From DATAAP01 sp041690495 (GTDB lineage Bacteria; Pseudomonadota; Alphaproteobacteria; CACIAM-22H2), in the NCBI GenBank assembly GCA_041690495.1, contig JAWLHE010000003.1, positions 62,001 through 126,000 of the forward strand: a stretch of DNA of 64,000 nt, given 5' to 3'. Shown in pieces: positions 33,925-42,694 of this stretch. Positions within the stretch are counted from its first letter, which is position 1. Every line of letters begins with the position of its first letter. The notes beneath the pieces are model-generated. The model did not search any database and had not been told where the DNA came from. It saw nothing but the letters and a program-made list of their open reading frames with translations. The position numbers and the translations under genes were made by a program.

Positions 33925-34548
33925 ATGAGAGCGGAACAAGATGTGCTGCTCGTGGTGGACGTGCAGAACGATTTCTGCCCCGGCGGCGCGCTGGCCGTGC
34001 CCGACGGCGACGCGGTCGTGCCGGTGATCAACCGCCTGGCGCAATGGTTCGCCCATGTCGTGCTGACGCAGGATTGGCATCCGCGCGGCCACCTTTCCTT
34101 CGCTTCCTTGCACAGCGGCAAGAACGCATTCGACACGATCGAGGCAGCCTATGGACCGCAGACCCTGTGGCCCGACCATTGCATTCAGGCGACACCGGGC
34201 GCCGCCTTTCACCCGGCGCTCGATATCCCGCATGCCGAACTGATCGTGCGCAAAGGATTCCGTCAGGCAATCGACTCCTACTCCGCGTTCTTCGAGAACG
34301 ACCGCAGGACGCCGACCGGCTTGGGTGGCTATCTGCGCGAACGTGGCTTCCGGCGCGTCTTCCTCTGCGGGCTCGCGACTGACTTCTGCGTCCGCTTCTC
34401 CGCCGAGGATGCGAAGTCGCTCGACTTCGAGGCGTTCGTCGTTGCGGATGCCTGCCGCGGTATCGATGCGGCCGGGTCGCTCGCGGCAGCCCATGAGAGT
34501 TTCAGAGAGCGGGGCATCCGCGAAATCAGCGCGATTGCCGCTGCCTGA
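33925..34548 (+). CDS. pncA: Nicotinamidase
   Basis: 207 residues, ATG after CAGGAG. Hydrolyses nicotinamide to nicotinate and ammonia in the cytoplasm. Isochorismatase-fold features: nucleophile-activating Asp12 in LLVVDVQNDFCPGGALAVPD, metal ligands Asp50/His52/His56 in TQDWHPRGHLSF, the catalytic Lys in LIVRKGFRQAIDSYSAFF, and the catalytic Cys in LCGLATDFCVRFSAEDAKSL with the cis-peptide before it. All active-site positions are intact. The product is the substrate of the phosphoribosyltransferase at 24000, so together with Prs the island carries a short route from nicotinamide to nicotinate mononucleotide. It is convergent with the permease gene. Confidence 0.95.
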   Translation: MRAEQDVLLVVDVQNDFCPGGALAVPDGDAVVPVINRLAQWFAHVVLTQDWHPRGHLSFASLHSGKNAFDTIEAAYGPQTLWPDHCIQATPGAAFHPALDIPHAELIVRKGFRQAIDSYSAFFENDRRTPTGLGGYLRERGFRRVFLCGLATDFCVRFSAEDAKSLDFEAFVVADACRGIDAAGSLAAAHESFRERGIREISAIAAA

Positions 34549-34619
34549 ACCCACCCGACCTCACCGCGGCGGTCGCCGAGTTGATGGAACCATCACCGGC
34601 CACCGCCAGGCTTTGACAG

Positions 34620-35867
34620 TCATTCCTGAGCCAACCAATGCGCGCCGACGAACTGCAAGGCCGCCGCGACGACGAAGGCGGCGCTAACCACGAATCCAAT
34701 CGCCGGCACCCAGGCGGGAAACACGGGAACGCCGGCCGGGGCGGGTTCGCGGCGCTTGAGCTGCCACAGCGCGAGATTGACCGTCGCGAACACAGTCAAC
34801 ATGACAAGCGACGCCGCCTGCGCCAACGGCTCGATCGGAAACCAGAGGGCCAACATCAGGACGACCACCGTACCCAGAACGGTCGCAATGATCGGCGTTT
34901 GTGTTCGCGGATGTACCTTTCCAAGCGTCGGATGCAGCCTTTGCCGCCTGCTCAGCCCGTAGAGGATGCGCGAGACCATGATGATCTGGACGAGCGCACC
35001 GTTCAGCAATGCGAGCAAGCTGATCAGGCTGATCACGACCGGTGAGGCACCGGTGCTGCGTGTAACGATGAGCGCCATGGGTGCCTCGCTGACAGCCAAC
35101 TCTGACGGCGGCACTGCGAGCACGCAGACGACAGAAAGCGCCATATAGAGCCCCGTCGTGACAACCAGCGTAAGGATGATCGCGAGCGGCAGGTTACGTC
35201 GAACCTCCTGTACCTCTTCGGCCACGTTGACCATGTCTTCGAAGCCGATGAACGCATAAAACGCCAGGAGTGCGCCGAGAAATATCCCATGCCATACGCC
35301 GATATCGAATGGCGGTATGGCCGCCGGAATCCGCTGCTTCAGCTCGGCAGGGTCGGGCGCCGCCGCCACGACGACGAAAGCAAGTGTGGCGACCTCGACC
35401 ACGGTGAGCAGGCTGGCCACCATGACCGATTCACGAATGCCCCAGATGGCCAGAAGCGCCAGCGACACGGTCAGCGCAAGAATGGCGAGGCCACGCTGGA
35501 CCGGCACCAGATCTCCCACGTAACCAGCGGCGCCGTTGAGAATTGCTGCCGCGGATGCGCATCCGGCGGCGATCACAAGCAGCCCGATGAATAACGCAAG
35601 CGTTGGCGAACGCAAGCCGACCTCGACATACACCGCCTCGCCCGCGCTGTGCGGATAACGCGCGCATAGCTCGGCAAAAGACAGCGCCGTGAAGGTTGCC
35701 AATGCGGCAGCGACCAGGAACGAGATGGGTGCGAACAGCCCCGCATGGCCCGCGACCTTGCCGATCAAGGCAAAGATGCCGGCGCCAATTGTCGTTCCAA
35801 GGCCGTACAGTGTCGCAAGAGGCAGCGAGAGACCGCGCTTCAGCGTGGTAGCAGGAGCGGACTTCAT
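34620..35867 (-). CDS. APC-family amino acid permease
   Basis: 415 residues from ATG 35867 (a TTG four codons earlier is less likely). About 11-12 TM helices. The first helices read ATLYGLGTTIGAGIFALIGK, the APC G-x-G-I-G-x-G-I-F substrate-backbone motif. HGIFLGALLAFYAFIGFEDM with NVAEEVQEVRRNLPLAIILT is the conserved helix 6 and following loop. No C-terminal regulatory domain. Cation/amino-acid-transporter-like subgroup; substrate unknown. It may provide osmoprotection or amino acid uptake under the same control as the island, as two FNR-like boxes lie in its upstream region. Confidence 0.9.
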   Translation of the reverse strand: MKSAPATTLKRGLSLPLATLYGLGTTIGAGIFALIGKVAGHAGLFAPISFLVAAALATFTALSFAELCARYPHSAGEAVYVEVGLRSPTLALFIGLLVIAAGCASAAAILNGAAGYVGDLVPVQRGLAILALTVSLALLAIWGIRESVMVASLLTVVEVATLAFVVVAAAPDPAELKQRIPAAIPPFDIGVWHGIFLGALLAFYAFIGFEDMVNVAEEVQEVRRNLPLAIILTLVVTTGLYMALSVVCVLAVPPSELAVSEAPMALIVTRSTGASPVVISLISLLALLNGALVQIIMVSRILYGLSRRQRLHPTLGKVHPRTQTPIIATVLGTVVVLMLALWFPIEPLAQAASLVMLTVFATVNLALWQLKRREPAPAGVPVFPAWVPAIGFVVSAAFVVAAALQFVGAHWLAQE

Positions 35868-35971
35868 ATCATCAAGCAACCGATTGGCTGCGCCAACACC
35901 TGCGTCACCGTCCCCTGCCCGGTCGGGCTATTCCGGCAATTTTCAAGATATCAGTCGCGCAGCCGCCCACC

Positions 35972-35985
35972 TTGACGCAAATCAA
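35972..35985. promoter_or_regulatory. FNR/FixK-like box upstream of the permease
   Basis: TTGAC-GCAA-ATCAA; centre about 111 bp from the permease start at 35867. Crp/Fnr-family consensus in 9 of 10 arm positions. Confidence 0.55.
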
Positions 35986-36033
35986 CGGCACCGGCCGAAC
36001 GGCGGATCATCGGCGTTAGTCAACGTGATCGGC

Positions 36034-36047
36034 TTGACAAGGGTCAA
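36034..36047. promoter_or_regulatory. FNR/FixK-like box between permease and cheR
   Basis: TTGAC-AAGG-GTCAA, a perfect palindrome in its arms. Centre 36040.5, about 213 bp before the cheR start at 36254. The rest of the 35880-36253 gap shows no gene. Confidence 0.55.
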
Positions 36048-36253
36048 CTCTCCTGTCCGCTTTACCTGCTTCCGTAAACCCGTTCAAGGCGTCATGAGAA
36101 CGCGGCTCGTGCACGATGATGCACAACGTTGGCGGCATGTTGCCAGGTTCCGACGCCCGTTTTGGTTTGACCTCGATCAAGGCCGCGGACCTGGACCGCC
36201 GTAGAATTGTTGTGTTTTTAGTCTGTACCCGGCCGTCCTCCTGGGAGTCGCCC

Positions 36254-37120
36254 ATGCGTCATGAAGATTGCGTCGTCTTCCTGAAATGGGCCATGCCGCG
36301 CCTGGGGCTTTCGTGGCCCGGCTTCGCACATTGCCATCGCCAGGTCTGCAAGCGGATCCACCGCCGCAGCACCGAACTCGGCCTGCCTGACTTCGCGGCC
36401 TACCGCGACTATGTGCTCGACCACGACACCGAGTGGGAAGTCATCGACAGCTGCTGCCGGGTGACGGTGTCGCGCTTCTATCGCGATGCCGAGGTCTTCG
36501 ACCGAATCAAATCGAATGTCCTGCCGCGGCTTGCCCACACGGCGCAGGCCCGCGGCGATACAGTCGTGCGCGCATGGAGCGCAGGCTGCGGTGCCGGTGA
36601 GGAGCCGTTCAGCATTGCTCTGGCGTGGCATCTCGGCCCCGCCGCACGTACTCCGGGTCTCCGTCTCGAGATCGTCGCAACCGATATCGACGACAAGCAG
36701 CTCGCGCGGGCGCGCGGCGGCTGCTACCGCCCCGCCTCTTTGCGTGAGCTCCCGCCGGACTGGGTCAGGATCGCATTCCTGTCGGCCGGAGCGCTGCGCT
36801 GCCTGCGGCCGGAGTATCAGCAATGTGTCGAGTTCCTGCTCCAGGACATTCGCGCGAACGCGCCGAAGGGTCCGTTCGACCTCATCCTCTGCCGTAATCT
36901 TGCCTTCACGTATTTCGACGCGGTGCAACAGCGCGCAGTGCTGGCGATGCTTTCACGAGAGCTCGCGCCGAGCGGTGTGCTCGTCATAGGAAGGCGGGAG
37001 CGTCTGCCGGATGACGGGGGCAGCTTCGCCGGCGAAGCCTCGGGCCTGGGCATCTTCCGCAAATCTGACGATCCCAGCCGCGCGCATACCGCGGCTGTTT
37101 TGCCCGCTTCCGCAGACTGA
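36254..37120 (+). CDS. CheR-type protein-glutamate methyltransferase
   Basis: 288 residues from ATG 36254, with GGGAG 8 bases ahead; the frame is open further upstream but without family similarity. The N-terminal CheR helical domain (about 10-85) has RICKRIHRR-like KRIHRRSTELGLPDFAAYRD. The SAM domain has RFYRDAEVF (F-F-R-D motif variant), AWSAGCGAGEEPFSIALAWH, IVATDIDDKQLARARGGCYR, and FDLILCRNLAFTYFDAVQQR. It should methylate chemoreceptor glutamates, but no che genes or receptor are near. Orphan CheR proteins in alphaproteobacteria can serve other signalling. The tail GIFRKSDDPSRAHTAAVLPA does not show a receptor-docking pentapeptide. Confidence 0.87.
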   Translation: MRHEDCVVFLKWAMPRLGLSWPGFAHCHRQVCKRIHRRSTELGLPDFAAYRDYVLDHDTEWEVIDSCCRVTVSRFYRDAEVFDRIKSNVLPRLAHTAQARGDTVVRAWSAGCGAGEEPFSIALAWHLGPAARTPGLRLEIVATDIDDKQLARARGGCYRPASLRELPPDWVRIAFLSAGALRCLRPEYQQCVEFLLQDIRANAPKGPFDLILCRNLAFTYFDAVQQRAVLAMLSRELAPSGVLVIGRRERLPDDGGSFAGEASGLGIFRKSDDPSRAHTAAVLPASAD

Positions 37121-37182
37121 CGCCACGCGCCGCAGCAGCTGCGACGGATGCATACCCTCTCTCGGCAGCGGCCGCCGAGATG

Positions 37183-37238
37183 ATGCACTCAGTCGCCTCC
37201 TCGACGATCTCGCAGGGGGCGTTCGCGACTGAGTGCAT
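37183..37238. repeat. 14-bp perfect inverted repeat in the 37121-37651 gap
   Basis: ATGCACTCAGTCGC (37183-37196) and its exact reverse complement (37225-37238) are separated by 28 bp. The stem could form a stable hairpin on either strand or act as a binding site. It lies 63 bp after the cheR stop. There is no T-run typical of an intrinsic terminator. The rest of the gap to 37651 contains no gene that I can support. Confidence 0.6.
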
Positions 37239-37651
37239 GATCGCGCGACGATCCCGCGCGCCTAGAATGCAGATCAGAGTCGGCAGCATGTCAACTCGGC
37301 ACCGCCCATTCGAACCACATGATTGGGTTCTCCCGCACCTCGATCCCGTGTCGAGAACGGCCGCGCGCCGCGAAAAATCCGGCACCTTCAAGAGCGTGCT
37401 ACGAAGCCTATCGAGCATCCGCTCAAGGCTCATCGGCGGATTTTGATTGCGGGAGGTCCGATGCACGGGCCTCGAACATCGCCACGGTCATATCCGGGCC
37501 CTTGGGCGCGACTTTCATGATTGTCGGGCCGGACATATTCGACACGAGCCGGTCTTCTACGGCGCCTCGGCCGAGCCGGATCCGAGTGGAACGCGAAGCA
37601 GGTACATTTCCCATCCCGAGAGCGCCGCCGCGTGTGGGAAAGAACGAACCC

Positions 37652-39883
37652 CTAGGCGGTTAGAACATTCTCAATGTGAATTGGGAGATCGCGCACGCGC
37701 TTGCCCGTGGCGTGGAAGACGGCATTGGCGATGGCAGGCGCCATGCCGACCAGCGCGATCTCACCAAGCCCCTTGACGCCGAGCGGATTTACATGCGGGT
37801 CCTCCTCGTCGACGAAGTGCACCTCGAGCTTCGGAATGTCGAGATTCACCGGAACGAGATAGTCAGCCATGTGGGCATTGACCGGACGGCCGTCACGGGT
37901 GTCGAGCACCGTGCGCTCCATGAGCGCCATGCCGATGCCGCCAATCATCCCGCCGGTACACTGGCTTGCGGCTAGCCTCGGATTGACGATGCGGCCTGCG
38001 CCATAGACGCCCAGGGCGCGGCGTACTCTTATGGTCCCGACATCGGGATCGACTGCGACCTCAGCGAAGACGGCGCCGAAGGCGTGCATCGAGTAGCGGC
38101 GCGCCACATCAGGGTCGCGCTGAGCGGACGCGCTGGCCTCGATGGGCCGGCCGGCGCTTGCGACGATGTCGCGGTACGACTGGCCCGGCGCGGATCCGCC
38201 GCGGCGACGCAGGCGGCCCTCGTTCCACTCGACACCGTCGGGCGGCGCGCCGAACACGGGTGAGCTCCGATCGGCGGTGGCACGCCTTGCGGCCTCCCCC
38301 TGCACCGAGATGCAGGCGGCGCGGATCGCCGAACCGACGGAAGCCATCGTCCACGAGCCGCCGTGAGACGGAGCAGGCGGATAATCCGAGCGGCCAAGTC
38401 TGAAGCGCACCTGCCCGACCGGCAGACCGAGCGTCTCGGCCGCGATCTGCGTCATCGACGTATAGGTTCCGGGGCCCATGTCGCTCGCCGCGACCTCGAT
38501 TTCGGCAGTGCCGTCGGCGAGCAGGCGCGCCCGCGCGCTCGAACGCGCCTGAAAGGCCGGATAGGTCGCGGAGGCGACCCCCATGCCGATCAGCAGCCGG
38601 CCATCGCGCATGGAGCGCGGCCCCGGATGTCGTCGAGACCAGCCGAAGCGCTCGGTGCCGAGGTCGTAGCACTTTGTCAAGGAGCGGCTCGAGAACGGCT
38701 TGTTTTCACCCTCGTCCATCTCCGGCTCGTTGCGGCGGCGCAGCTCGATCGGATCGATGCCGAGCACGTAGGAGAGCTCGTCCATGGCGCATTCGAGGGC
38801 AAAGATGCCGCTCGCCTCGCCGGGTCCGCGCATATGGTTTGGGGTGCCGATATCGAGCGGCAGCAGCCGGTATCGGGTGCGCACGTTGGAACAGGCGTAC
38901 ATGTAGCCCGAGACGGCCGTCAGCGCCTCAATGAATTCCTCGTAGCGGCTCGTCTCGCCGGTTCCTTCATGAACGAGACTCGTGAGCTTGCCGTTCGCGG
39001 CGGCGCCGAGAGCGACGCGCTGCACGGTGCGCGGGCGATGGCCGGTCGTGACGAACATCTGCTTGCGCGTGAGGACGAGCTTGACGGGGCGTCGCACCTG
39101 ACGCGCCGCCAGGGCAGCGAGCGTGACGTGCGGCCATGTCCTAAGTGACGTGCCGAAGGCGCCGCCGATAAAGGGGCAGATCACCTGCACGCTCTCTGGG
39201 GGAATGCCGAAGATCGCCGCGATCTCGGCCTGCTCATTGACGACGAACTGGCTCTTGCTCCACAAGGTCAGTCTGTCGCCATCCCAGGCCGCCACCGTGG
39301 CGTGCGGCTCCATCGGATTGTGATTCTCCCGCGCGATGCCGTAGGTCGCATCGACCTTCAGGGCCGCGTCCATCAGGGCTTTGTCAGCGTCGCCGCGCGA
39401 CGCATCTGCAGGGATTCTTGCGTCAGGCGGTGTCGCGGCTACCGGGACTATGGGCCTTGACGTCGGATCGGACGGATCGACGACCGGTCGCTCGGCGGCA
39501 TACGCAACGTGGAGCGCCGCCGCCGCGCGTTCGGCTTGATCGATCGTGTCGGCGACGATCACCGCGACGGGCTGGCCGTAGAATCGCACCCGGTCGTCCT
39601 GCAGCACGTGCAGGCGCTCGCCGGCCGCAGGGTCGATGTAACTTTTGTGCGGGCCGTACGGCAGGCGAGGCGCATTGCGGTGAGTGATGACCGCGACGAC
39701 GCCGGGCATCCTCAAGACCCGCACGCTGTCGATGTCGATCACCCGGCCGCGGCCGACCGTCGCGCCGACGATGACCGCGTAGAGTTGGCCCGGCTGATTG
39801 AAATCGGCAGCATATCGGGCGCCCCCCGTGACCTTGGCGCGTCCGTCGATCCGGGTCAGCGGTCTTCCGATAATGCTTGTCAT
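37652..39883 (-). CDS. paoC: Molybdenum-binding subunit of PaoABC-type aldehyde oxidoreductase
   Basis: 743 residues from ATG 39883, which overlaps the FAD-subunit stop by 4 bp. Xanthine dehydrogenase family: MTSIIGRPLTRIDGRAKVTG at the start, aldehyde oxidase a/b hammerhead (about 20-130), Mo-cofactor domain with ICPFIGGAFGTSLRTWPHVT, GTPNHMRGPGEASGIFALEC (substrate/Mo region) and the C-terminal GVKGLGEIALVGMAPAIANA carrying the catalytic Glu in G-x-G-E. It binds the molybdopterin cofactor, probably the cytosine dinucleotide form as in E. coli PaoC, and oxidises aromatic aldehydes. The holoenzyme is exported because the small subunit carries a Tat signal. No chaperone gene (paoD-like) is visible after it. 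Confidence 0.92.
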   Translation of the reverse strand: MTSIIGRPLTRIDGRAKVTGGARYAADFNQPGQLYAVIVGATVGRGRVIDIDSVRVLRMPGVVAVITHRNAPRLPYGPHKSYIDPAAGERLHVLQDDRVRFYGQPVAVIVADTIDQAERAAAALHVAYAAERPVVDPSDPTSRPIVPVAATPPDARIPADASRGDADKALMDAALKVDATYGIARENHNPMEPHATVAAWDGDRLTLWSKSQFVVNEQAEIAAIFGIPPESVQVICPFIGGAFGTSLRTWPHVTLAALAARQVRRPVKLVLTRKQMFVTTGHRPRTVQRVALGAAANGKLTSLVHEGTGETSRYEEFIEALTAVSGYMYACSNVRTRYRLLPLDIGTPNHMRGPGEASGIFALECAMDELSYVLGIDPIELRRRNEPEMDEGENKPFSSRSLTKCYDLGTERFGWSRRHPGPRSMRDGRLLIGMGVASATYPAFQARSSARARLLADGTAEIEVAASDMGPGTYTSMTQIAAETLGLPVGQVRFRLGRSDYPPAPSHGGSWTMASVGSAIRAACISVQGEAARRATADRSSPVFGAPPDGVEWNEGRLRRRGGSAPGQSYRDIVASAGRPIEASASAQRDPDVARRYSMHAFGAVFAEVAVDPDVGTIRVRRALGVYGAGRIVNPRLAASQCTGGMIGGIGMALMERTVLDTRDGRPVNAHMADYLVPVNLDIPKLEVHFVDEEDPHVNPLGVKGLGEIALVGMAPAIANAVFHATGKRVRDLPIHIENVLTA

Positions 39884-40857
39884 GCGACTTCTCCGGCCAT
39901 CTCCAGTGCGCGGACCATGGTCCGCGGCAACAGCTCGATCTTGTAATGATTGCCCGGAAGTGGACGGGCCCCCTGCACCGCGAGCCGGGCAGCCGCTTCG
40001 AAGGCCTGGCGTATCGGCCGCTTGCCGATCAGCGCCTCCTCGCAGGCGCGCAGGCGCCATGGCCGAGTGCCGACGCCGCCGGCCGCGATGCGCGCCTGGC
40101 GGATCACGCCGTTGTCGATATCGAGGGCTGCCGCCGCCGAGACGAGCGCATACTCGTAGGACGCGCGGTCTCGCACCTTGAGGTAGCGCGCGCGGCGACT
40201 GTAAGGGCCGCCCGGCACGCGCACCTCGATGATCAGCTCGCCAGGATGAAGCGTATGCTCGAGATGGGGAGTGTCCCCCGGCAGCCGGTAAAGCTCCTCG
40301 ACCGGAAACGAGCGCTCGCCCTGCGGTCCGCGCACGCGCATTGTGGCATCAAGAGCCACGAGCGCGACAGCAAGATCGGAAGGATGCGTTGCAACGCATT
40401 GATCGCTCGTTCCGAGGATCGCATGGCCGCTGTTGATTCCCTGAATCGCCGCACAGCCCGAGCCGGGATCGCGCTTGTTGCAGGTCGCGTCGAGCATCCG
40501 GAAATAGGGGCAGCGCACCCGCTGCAGCAGGTTGCCGCCGATCGAGGCCATGTTGCGCAGTTGCGGCGATGCGCCTTCGATCAGGGACTCGGCGATGAGC
40601 GGCTGCACGCGCTTCGTTTCAGGATGATCTGCAACCTCCGCCATGCGGGCGAGCGCGCCGATGACGAGGTCAGAGCCTTCGACACTGATACCGCCCATCG
40701 GCAGCGCATTGATGTCGACAAGCCGCTCTGGACGCTCCACTTCATCGCGCATGAGATCGACGAGCGTCGTGCCGCCCGCGATATAGCGCCCGCCAGCGGC
40801 AGCGGCGCGAATCGCCTCCTGCTCCGTGCGCACCTTCTCGAAGCCGAAGGGACGCAT
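39880..40857 (-). CDS. paoB: FAD subunit of PaoABC-type aldehyde oxidoreductase
   Basis: 325 residues, starting MRPFGFEKVRTEQEAI at 40857. FAD-binding fold: GGRYIAGGTTLVDLMRDEVE and ASIGGNLLQRVRCPYFRMLD. The segment CPYFRMLDATCNKRDPGSGC carries extra Cys residues matching the [4Fe-4S] insert of PaoB/YagS-like proteins. C-terminal CO_deh_flav_C domain (about 215-320: RARYLKVRDRASYEYALVSA). It passes electrons from the Mo centre to the acceptor. The start and stop codons overlap both neighbours, showing tight operon coupling. Confidence 0.92.
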   Translation of the reverse strand: MRPFGFEKVRTEQEAIRAAAAGGRYIAGGTTLVDLMRDEVERPERLVDINALPMGGISVEGSDLVIGALARMAEVADHPETKRVQPLIAESLIEGASPQLRNMASIGGNLLQRVRCPYFRMLDATCNKRDPGSGCAAIQGINSGHAILGTSDQCVATHPSDLAVALVALDATMRVRGPQGERSFPVEELYRLPGDTPHLEHTLHPGELIIEVRVPGGPYSRRARYLKVRDRASYEYALVSAAAALDIDNGVIRQARIAAGGVGTRPWRLRACEEALIGKRPIRQAFEAAARLAVQGARPLPGNHYKIELLPRTMVRALEMAGEVA

Positions 40858-41507
40858 TATCGGGTCCTCCCGGCGGCATCGGCCACTGCCGCGACGATGC
40901 CCGGATAGGCGCCGCACCGGCAGATGTTGCCGCTCATCCAGAATTGGATCTCCTCGGCCGAGCGGGCATGTCCCTCGGCGATGCAGCCGAGTCCCGACAT
41001 GATCTGGCCGGGCGTGCAATAACCGCATTGCAGGCCTTCATGCTCGATGAAGGCGGCCTGCAGGGGATGCAGTTCCTCACCCTTCGCAATACCCTCGATC
41101 GTGGTGACCTCGGCGCCGTCATGCATGACCGCGAGTGTCAGGCAGGAGACGACCCGCTTGCCATCGAGCAGGACGGTGCACGCGCCGCAGGCGCCTTGAT
41201 TGCATCCTTTCTTCGTTCCGGTGAGATCGAGGCGTTCGCGCAAAATATCGAGAAGTGACTGGCGAGGATCTATCTCCATGTCGCGTGCCTGACCGTTGAC
41301 CGTGAGCCGTACGCTCGCCTTCGGAAGCGTCTCGTCGGCGACGCTTGCGGCGGCGCAGGTCGCGCCGGCCGGCATCGCTACAAGGGAGATCGCGCCGGCG
41401 CCGAGCTGCAGAACGTCACGGCGTGACAACTGGTCTGCGCCGGCATCGTCCTTCTCGGCGGGCGCAGCGAAGAGAGGAGATGGAGCGTCGTGCTCGCGCA
41501 TCGTCAT
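40857..41507 (-). CDS. paoA: 2Fe-2S subunit of PaoABC-type aldehyde oxidoreductase, Tat-exported
   Basis: 216 residues, AGGAGA nine bases before ATG 41507. The N-terminus carries a twin-arginine signal (LSRRDVLQLGAGAISLVAMP). The plant-type ferredoxin domain has KKGCNQGACGACTVLLDGKR (first [2Fe-2S]) and the C-terminal helical domain has EGLQCGYCTPGQIMSGL with GNICRCGAYPGIVAAVADAA (second [2Fe-2S]). The Tat signal on the small subunit is diagnostic of the periplasmic PaoABC type, which detoxifies aldehydes. First gene of the operon, divergent from a LysR regulator. Confidence 0.94.
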   Translation of the reverse strand: MTMREHDAPSPLFAAPAEKDDAGADQLSRRDVLQLGAGAISLVAMPAGATCAAASVADETLPKASVRLTVNGQARDMEIDPRQSLLDILRERLDLTGTKKGCNQGACGACTVLLDGKRVVSCLTLAVMHDGAEVTTIEGIAKGEELHPLQAAFIEHEGLQCGYCTPGQIMSGLGCIAEGHARSAEEIQFWMSGNICRCGAYPGIVAAVADAAGRTR

Positions 41508-41695
41508 TGCAGTCTCTCCTTTGGCGACCGGATCTGGGACGACGTGCCGCTTTTTCGCCGAGCGGGGTGTCGGGGCAGCGGCTCTTCAACCCGGTGATCA
41601 TGCGTGATGCCGACGGTATAAGCTCGCGCTTCATGCGTCCAAGACTTCTTTCGCGTATAATTCAGATGTATTTGGTATAAGAGAGAGGTATGGGG

Positions 41696-42694
41696 ATGGA
41701 GTATCGCCATCTGAGGTTCTTCATTGCCATCGCGGAAGAGTTGAGCTTCACGCGCGCGGCCACAAGGCTCAGGGTGGCACAACCGCACCTTAGTCGGGAA
41801 ACCCGTCGCCTCGAGCAGGAGCTCGGGGTACCACTCTTCTCACGTAACAGACGGCGGGTGTCGCTGACTGCTGGGGGCAATGCATTCCTCGAGAAGGCGC
41901 GCTCCATTCTTGCGGAGAGCTCCGAAGCGGTACGCGCGGCGCAGCGCGCGTACCGGGGCGAGACGGGACGGGTTCGCGTCGGCTTTTCGAGTTCGGCAGG
42001 CTTCGGCCTGCTTCCTGAGGCGGTGCGCCGGTTCCGCCTGGAGCGGCCCGATGTCGAACTCGTGCTCACCGAGTTCAACAGCGACGAGCAGCCGGACCTG
42101 CTCCGAACTTCCGCACTGGATGCGAGCCTTCTCTATTTGCCGCTTCATCCGGAGCAGGGGCTCGATAGCGAAACGCTGATCGTCGACCACCTTGTCGTGG
42201 CTCTGCCCGACGGCCATCGCCTGGCCGAACGGCGCCAGATCCCCCTCGGAGCGCTGGCAACCGAGCCGTGGATATTCTTTCCTCGGGCGATTGCGTCTCG
42301 TCTGCACGACGAGATCCTTCGCGCCTGCGGGAAAGCGGGGTTTGCGCCGCGCATCGTGCAGGAGGCACGCAGGCTCTCTACGATTACAAGCCTCGCGGCC
42401 AGCGGCCTCGGCGTAGCTCTCGTGCCGATCACCATGACGCGGCTCCGGCTTCCGCGCATGGTCTGCCGGCCGTTGGCCGCGCCGGCGCCGCGGGTGCCCC
42501 TCGCCATGATGTGGCGTCGGCTCGATCCGAACCCGGCGCTCGCACTGTTCCTCGCGTCCGTCCGAAGCGAAGCGAAGCGGTTCATGAGAGAAGGCGAATG
42601 GAAGCCGGTGGACCATGTCACGACGGACAGTTCCAGAAGCAAGGCATGTATCGCGAAGCGCACCAGACGAAAAGGTGACACGCGGCAATCGTGA
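41696..42694 (+). CDS. LysR family regulator, probably of the pao operon
   Basis: 332 residues from ATG 41696 (AGAGAGG seven bases ahead; ATG 41690 is also possible). HTH at residues 2-61: MEYRHLRFFIAIAEELSFTR, VAQPHLSRETRRLEQELGVP. Substrate domain (about 88-290): VRVGFSSSAGFGLLPEAVRR, SDEQPDLLRTSALDASLLYL, AASGLGVALVPITMTRLRLP. This resembles the BenM/CatM-like group responding to aromatic or carboxylic effectors. A long basic tail (TRRKGDTRQS) follows. It is divergent from paoABC with 188 bp between starts, and the region holds two TATA-like motifs (41657, 41675 area) where a LysR box would be expected. Confidence 0.88.
   Translation: MEYRHLRFFIAIAEELSFTRAATRLRVAQPHLSRETRRLEQELGVPLFSRNRRRVSLTAGGNAFLEKARSILAESSEAVRAAQRAYRGETGRVRVGFSSSAGFGLLPEAVRRFRLERPDVELVLTEFNSDEQPDLLRTSALDASLLYLPLHPEQGLDSETLIVDHLVVALPDGHRLAERRQIPLGALATEPWIFFPRAIASRLHDEILRACGKAGFAPRIVQEARRLSTITSLAASGLGVALVPITMTRLRLPRMVCRPLAAPAPRVPLAMMWRRLDPNPALALFLASVRSEAKRFMREGEWKPVDHVTTDSSRSKACIAKRTRRKGDTRQS

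Noticed and set aside
37423..37614. 63-codon minus-strand frame before paoC end
   Set aside because: No ribosome site or similarity; too short to support.
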